Positions 5,981 to 9,328 of a stretch of DNA of 9,328 nucleotides are shown here, piece after piece. The notes below the pieces were generated by a model. The model was not told the origin of the DNA. It ran no database searches and worked only from the letters and a program-made list of their open reading frames with translations. Position numbers and translations under genes: made by a program. The number at the start of each line of letters is the position of its first letter. Position 1 is the stretch's first letter. This DNA comes from an uncultured Planctomycetaceae bacterium (GTDB lineage: Bacteria > Planctomycetota > Planctomycetia > Pirellulales > Pirellulaceae): the NCBI GenBank assembly GCA_937967755.1, contig CALBTA010000392.1, forward strand, positions 1-9,328. Direction: 5' to 3'.

Positions 5981-8900
5981 TTATCTTTGAAATTGCGGTC
6001 GGTTGGGGGCTTCGGCGGTTCCTAGTTCCTCCGAGAATAGGCGTTCGATGGTACTGTTCAGCCCAGGCAGGACGTTCCGCGTCGTGACGGGGTTATCGAG
6101 CGAACCGGTGACTTCGATCATCAGGATGCGGCGGCTGGCGTCAGCCAGCAGCGGCCAAATGATCGGAATGCGGCGCGACTCATTGCCGACAAGCGTATAG
6201 AACTTCAGGTTCACGCGGCGGTCGAAATTGACTTCGCCCGCCCCTTTCAGGCTAATCGCGTCGCCGTTGAAGACGATGCGGTCGAGGTAGATATTTTCAC
6301 CGTTAATGCGAAAATCAACATCGCTGGCCGTGAACGCGGTCTTGTCGACCGGCTTCACAGACAGAATCTTCAACAGGGCTACCATCACGGGCAACTCGGA
6401 AAGCACCGCCTTGCGGAGCCAGACTTTGCCGTCACCTCGCAGAGTATCCATGCCGCGGCTGGTTCCGGTTAATCGCAATGTGGCGTTGGCCTGCCCGGTG
6501 ATGTTGCGCTGCCGCGGAACATGTTCGCGGGCATACTGTGCCAAATCGGCCTGATCAAGCTGCGCCTGCAAGGTGAAATACTTGTCGCCATCGAGGGCCA
6601 CATGCACGTCGCCCGAAACCGTGCCGCCCAACACGGTTGCTTGCAAGCGGCGGGGCGGTTGCCCTTGCCGCGGCTGATCGGCCCAAGCCCCGAAGGCGAC
6701 GCGCTCGCGGTCAATCCAAATCGGGCCCGTCAGCCGGGTGAACTGAAACCCGTGGTACATCAGCGAATCGATGTTCAATTCGCCGCGTGAGTACATCCCT
6801 TGTTCGGTTGCAGCGCCGACCAGCCGCACCTCCCCGTGGATGTTCGAGATGGTCGTGCCGCATTGCAGTTGCCCGTTCTCGATATCAATGTTGAAATCCC
6901 AGTTGCTCGACACCGGATCATCAACCGCCGGGCCTTTGCGCAGTTCGACCGCGCCATCCAAGGCCAGCGGGCCACGCAGGTTGAGCGGGGCAATCCCCGC
7001 AGCCAGTTCATCGGGAAATGCGGAAACGAGATCGCGGTCGAGCGTCAAGTTCTTGGTATTCAGTTGACTCAACTGAAACCGCCAACTTCCATCGCCGCCC
7101 ATTTGGCAGAATCCGGCGGCTTGGAATTCGCTAGGCCCGTGAAACGCTTTGACCTTTGTCAGTTCGATCGTGCCATTGCGGTATCGAATTTCGCCTTCAA
7201 CCTGGTTCAAGCGGTACGGGAATGCGCGGGGGAAGATGCTGATCGGCTGACCGGGGCTGCCGGCGTGCTCGGGCCATTTGACCGCAACCGCATCGATCTG
7301 GGTTTGATCGCCGCGGGGGAAGTAGTTCAATCGCAGGTTCAGCCGGTCGATCGTTCCTTGCGGGCGGAGGCTGGCCCAAAGATCCTGCTGAGACGCGGGC
7401 AGTGCCGACCGCAACTCGTCTTCCAACGGCAAGTCGCGGCAAGCAAAATTCATGGTGAGTTGCGGTTGTGGCCCGGTGTCGGTGTAAGTGCCTTGCCCGG
7501 AGATTTGCCCGCTGTCGTTACGACCTTGCAAATCACGGAAGGTGTACTGACCGTTCCACAGTTCGACCTCGCCGGTGATGTGATGAAGCGGGTAAGGAAA
7601 CTTCTCGTACTGCACCGAGCCATCGTGGATGCGAACGATCACACGTTGGCCGATCTGCATCGCACCGGAGGGCAAACGCTTCACGTCAATCCGCCCGGTA
7701 GAAGACAGCCCGCCGCGAGCTTTCATCGCCAGCAGCAGATCGCGCGATGTGCGCAGGCTATCGGTATCGAGGGCCGCGTGCAGGCGGGCGTCGATCGGAA
7801 CGGAACCATCGGTTGCGAAATCAACCCAGCCAGCCGGTTTGCCCAACGGGTCGTCGAATCGCCCGGTCAGCTTCACCGGCGTTTCACCGGCAAAAGCTTC
7901 CACGGCGAAGTTTAATGCGTCGTCCTTCAAAGTGATCGTGCCGGTCGCCGACGAGATTGGGTACGGGAACTTCTCATACATGAACGACGTATCTAGGCAG
8001 CGGACGGTCAGCTCGGGTGCCCAAGTTTCTCCGTCGAACGTGACCGACACGTCGGCGTCGAGCAGCCCGCTAGGCCGGTATTGTTTCCATAGCGCGGCCA
8101 ACTCGCCTGGAAGCACGTCGGCCATGCTGTCGCCTACTTGGAAACGCCGGGCGGCCGCCTGCAAGTGCAGCGGGCTGTCGTCTCTCCAGCCGTCGCGTTG
8201 CAGGTTCATTTGCAACGTCGCTCCGCCTCCTTTGGCAACCAATTGCGTGACGTTCAATTGCCGATTGGTCAAGCGAACGTTCGCCGTGATGTCGCGCAGC
8301 GGGAACGGTAACTGCGGGCTTTCATAGCGACCTTCGTACACGTTGCCTTGCACGTCAAACTGAATTGGCCCGTCGGCCGTTTCGTGCGCGGCGGCGAACG
8401 TCAGGTCGGCCTTGCCGTTCAACCTGGCGAGAATGTCTGTATCTTCGGTCAGCGGCGCAGGCAACGCCTGCCAGGTTGCCGGTGCAATGGCCAGCGATTG
8501 TGCATCGCCCGCGATCGACCACCGCCCCGAACCAGGTTGCAGCCACCCGCGGAACTTGCCCTGGCGGAAGAGATCACTCGTCAACTGTCCCTCGACTTGA
8601 AGAACTTCGCTTTCGGCAGCCGTCCCGCCGCCAGCAATCGTCGCCGGGGCGAGTTTCATTTGGATGCGGCGCAGCGACAGCGCCGCGGGTGTTTCTCCGC
8701 GCGGGTCCAGAATTTCCACCGTTCCGTCTTCAATCGAAGCGGTCGACATCTGGCCGCCAAAACTTGGCAGCGGCAACAGGCGAGCGCTGGACCAGGTGCC
8801 ATCGGGCATCCTCATCGCCCGCAACGACATGCGGCGGAGGGCGACGTGATCGATGCGCAACTCGCCCAGCACCAGTTCGTCAATGGTCGTCTTCGTCGCC

Positions 8901-9184
8901 AGAAAGACTTCATCGACATACAGCAATTCTGCCCAAGGGCCTTGCTGATGCGGATCTTTGATCGACAGCCCGCGAATGAACAGGCCCTGGCCCTCGACCC
9001 GTTGTGCCGAGCGGACGGAAACATGCAGCCCCTGGTAGTGGTTCGCGAAGACCTGTTGCACCTCGGTGCGGACGGCTTCGTCCAGGTGGTTCATCACCAG
9101 CAGGAGCGCACCGGCAGCGGCCAGGCCGACGACGACGACGCCCCAGAACAGCACCTTTCCGATAAAGCCAAATGCCTTCCGCAC
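5981..9184 (-). CDS. Large AsmA/TamB-like envelope protein
   Basis: A 1067-residue protein with one membrane helix near the start (residues 10-31, after the basic MRKAFGFIGK) and a long beta-rich region that should lie in the periplasm. Proteins of the AsmA/YhdP/TamB superfamily form elongated hydrophobic grooves that carry phospholipids between inner and outer membranes. The N-terminal block (35-115) has the AsmA pattern of short strands. The C-terminal block (about 905-1040) has the pattern of the AsmA C-terminal domain: FTASDVDFRINGENIYLDRI (951-970), SLKGAGEVNFDRRVNL (978-993), IEVTGSLDNPV (1023-1033). Between them a unit of about 120 residues recurs. The start is GTG at 9184, with AAAGGA eleven bases upstream; the next Met (31) would destroy the anchor. 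The tail (SEELGTAEAPNRPQFQR) is polar. It is the first gene of the visible minus-strand series. Superfamily likely; exact subfamily and cargo not determined. Confidence 0.85.
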   Translation of the reverse strand: MRKAFGFIGKVLFWGVVVVGLAAAGALLLVMNHLDEAVRTEVQQVFANHYQGLHVSVRSAQRVEGQGLFIRGLSIKDPHQQGPWAELLYVDEVFLATKTTIDELVLGELRIDHVALRRMSLRAMRMPDGTWSSARLLPLPSFGGQMSTASIEDGTVEILDPRGETPAALSLRRIQMKLAPATIAGGGTAAESEVLQVEGQLTSDLFRQGKFRGWLQPGSGRWSIAGDAQSLAIAPATWQALPAPLTEDTDILARLNGKADLTFAAAHETADGPIQFDVQGNVYEGRYESPQLPFPLRDITANVRLTNRQLNVTQLVAKGGGATLQMNLQRDGWRDDSPLHLQAAARRFQVGDSMADVLPGELAALWKQYRPSGLLDADVSVTFDGETWAPELTVRCLDTSFMYEKFPYPISSATGTITLKDDALNFAVEAFAGETPVKLTGRFDDPLGKPAGWVDFATDGSVPIDARLHAALDTDSLRTSRDLLLAMKARGGLSSTGRIDVKRLPSGAMQIGQRVIVRIHDGSVQYEKFPYPLHHITGEVELWNGQYTFRDLQGRNDSGQISGQGTYTDTGPQPQLTMNFACRDLPLEDELRSALPASQQDLWASLRPQGTIDRLNLRLNYFPRGDQTQIDAVAVKWPEHAGSPGQPISIFPRAFPYRLNQVEGEIRYRNGTIELTKVKAFHGPSEFQAAGFCQMGGDGSWRFQLSQLNTKNLTLDRDLVSAFPDELAAGIAPLNLRGPLALDGAVELRKGPAVDDPVSSNWDFNIDIENGQLQCGTTISNIHGEVRLVGAATEQGMYSRGELNIDSLMYHGFQFTRLTGPIWIDRERVAFGAWADQPRQGQPPRRLQATVLGGTVSGDVHVALDGDKYFTLQAQLDQADLAQYAREHVPRQRNITGQANATLRLTGTSRGMDTLRGDGKVWLRKAVLSELPVMVALLKILSVKPVDKTAFTASDVDFRINGENIYLDRIVFNGDAISLKGAGEVNFDRRVNLKFYTLVGNESRRIPIIWPLLADASRRILMIEVTGSLDNPVTTRNVLPGLNSTIERLFSEELGTAEAPNRPQFQR
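6818..8311 (-). repeat. About 120-residue repeat units in the AsmA-like protein
   Basis: A motif of the form FPYPL..ITGEV.L followed by a short turn recurs: LPFPLRDITANVRL (292-305), FPYPISSATGTITL (406-419), FPYPLHHITGEVEL (529-542), FPYRLNQVEGEIRY (655-668) and a decayed TISNIHGEVRL (778-788). Spacings are about 113, 123, 126 and 123 residues. Several units also carry a 'RP.G.(L/I)D' turn: YRPSGLLDADVS (369-380), LRPQGTIDRLNL (606-617), LNLRGPLALDGA (734-745). Such regular units fit the repeating-groove architecture of bridge-like lipid transfer proteins. Confidence 0.65.
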
Positions 9185-9195
9185 CTCGCTGCGAA

Positions 9196-9201
9196 TCCTT
9201 T
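9196..9201 (-). promoter_or_regulatory. Ribosome binding site deciding a GTG start
   Basis: AAAGGA on the minus strand stands eleven bases before the GTG at 9184. The spacing is a little long. A nearby ATG at 9213 is in another frame and cannot be the start of this protein. Confidence 0.45.
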
Positions 9202-9213
9202 CGCAATTCTCAT

Positions 9214-9284
9214 GTACGACGGTCTTCCAAGGCCGTCGACTTATCTCGTCTGATCAATTCGACGGCCTTGGAAGACCGTCGTAC
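9214..9284. repeat. Perfect 26-bp inverted repeat made of two GACG/CGTC hairpins (copy E)
   Basis: The left arm (9214-9239) and right arm (9259-9284) are exact reverse complements over 26 bases with a 19-base spacer (9240-9258). Each arm also folds on itself: GACGGTCTT, CC, AAGGCCGTC in the left (9218-9237), and the mirror in the right (9261-9280), each a 9-bp stem with one wobble or mismatch. The element is therefore two short hairpins facing each other, like a REPIN. It lies about 30 bases upstream of the AsmA-like GTG start. Confidence 0.85.
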
Positions 9285-9328
9285 CCTCGAAGCTACCACA
9301 ACCGCCGCCAATACGATCAACAATAACA

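Larger units (their letters stand above)
9185..9328. other. Non-coding region upstream of the AsmA-like gene
   Basis: No gene is visible in these last 144 bases. They hold the ribosome binding site of the AsmA-like gene and the 71-base inverted repeat described separately. No convincing promoter could be picked out on the minus strand. Confidence 0.55.

Noticed and set aside
6800..7915. Plus-strand open frame of 371 codons.
   Set aside because: It lies antisense inside the AsmA-like gene, whose product has a coherent domain structure; long antisense frames are expected from biased codon use.
8348..9253. Plus-strand open frame of 301 codons.
   Set aside because: It is antisense to the AsmA-like gene, runs through the 26-bp inverted repeat, and shows no protein-like motif.

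Overview
The window looks like a piece of a planctomycete chromosome, probably from the Pirellulales side of the phylum. I infer this from three things: a giant exported protein built of autotransporter-type beta-strand repeats, a large AsmA-like protein with a single membrane anchor, and short 'MPLGPLG...LDLTG' and DUF374-type proteins of the kind I associate with that phylum. No RNA gene, transposase, integrase or CRISPR array is visible. All five genes lie on the minus strand, so the window is best read from right to left.

Layout from right to left. Bases 9185-9328 are non-coding and hold a perfect 26-bp inverted repeat (9214-9239 / 9259-9284). A 1067-residue AsmA/TamB-like protein (9184-5981, GTG start) follows, with a compact hairpin immediately after its stop. 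Next comes a 98-residue hydrophilic protein of unknown function (5894-5598) with a good ribosome binding site. It is followed after a 29-base gap, filled by degenerate heptamers, by dapF (5568-4720), diaminopimelate epimerase with both catalytic cysteines. Three more hairpins sit between dapF and a DUF374-type lysophospholipid-acyltransferase-like protein (4590-3766). A 515-bp non-coding stretch (3251-3765) carries an operator-like cluster of GTGTAAA boxes and several inverted repeats. It leads into a very large secreted beta-repeat protein (3250 to beyond base 1) that is cut by the window edge after 1083 codons.

The AsmA-like protein, dapF and the acyltransferase all point to building the cell envelope: inter-membrane lipid traffic, the meso-diaminopimelate needed for peptidoglycan and lysine, and lipid acylation. 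The small protein sits between two of them and is probably co-transcribed with dapF. The beta-repeat protein has its own long upstream region and is probably a separate transcription unit.

The most unusual signal is a family of short hairpins with GACG...CGTC ends and a 2-3 base loop, found in the gaps at 4601-4708, 5956-5976 and 9214-9284. The inner stem sequence differs between copies but is compensated on both sides, which suggests that the fold itself is what is kept. The second signal is the GTGTAAA cluster upstream of the beta-repeat gene.
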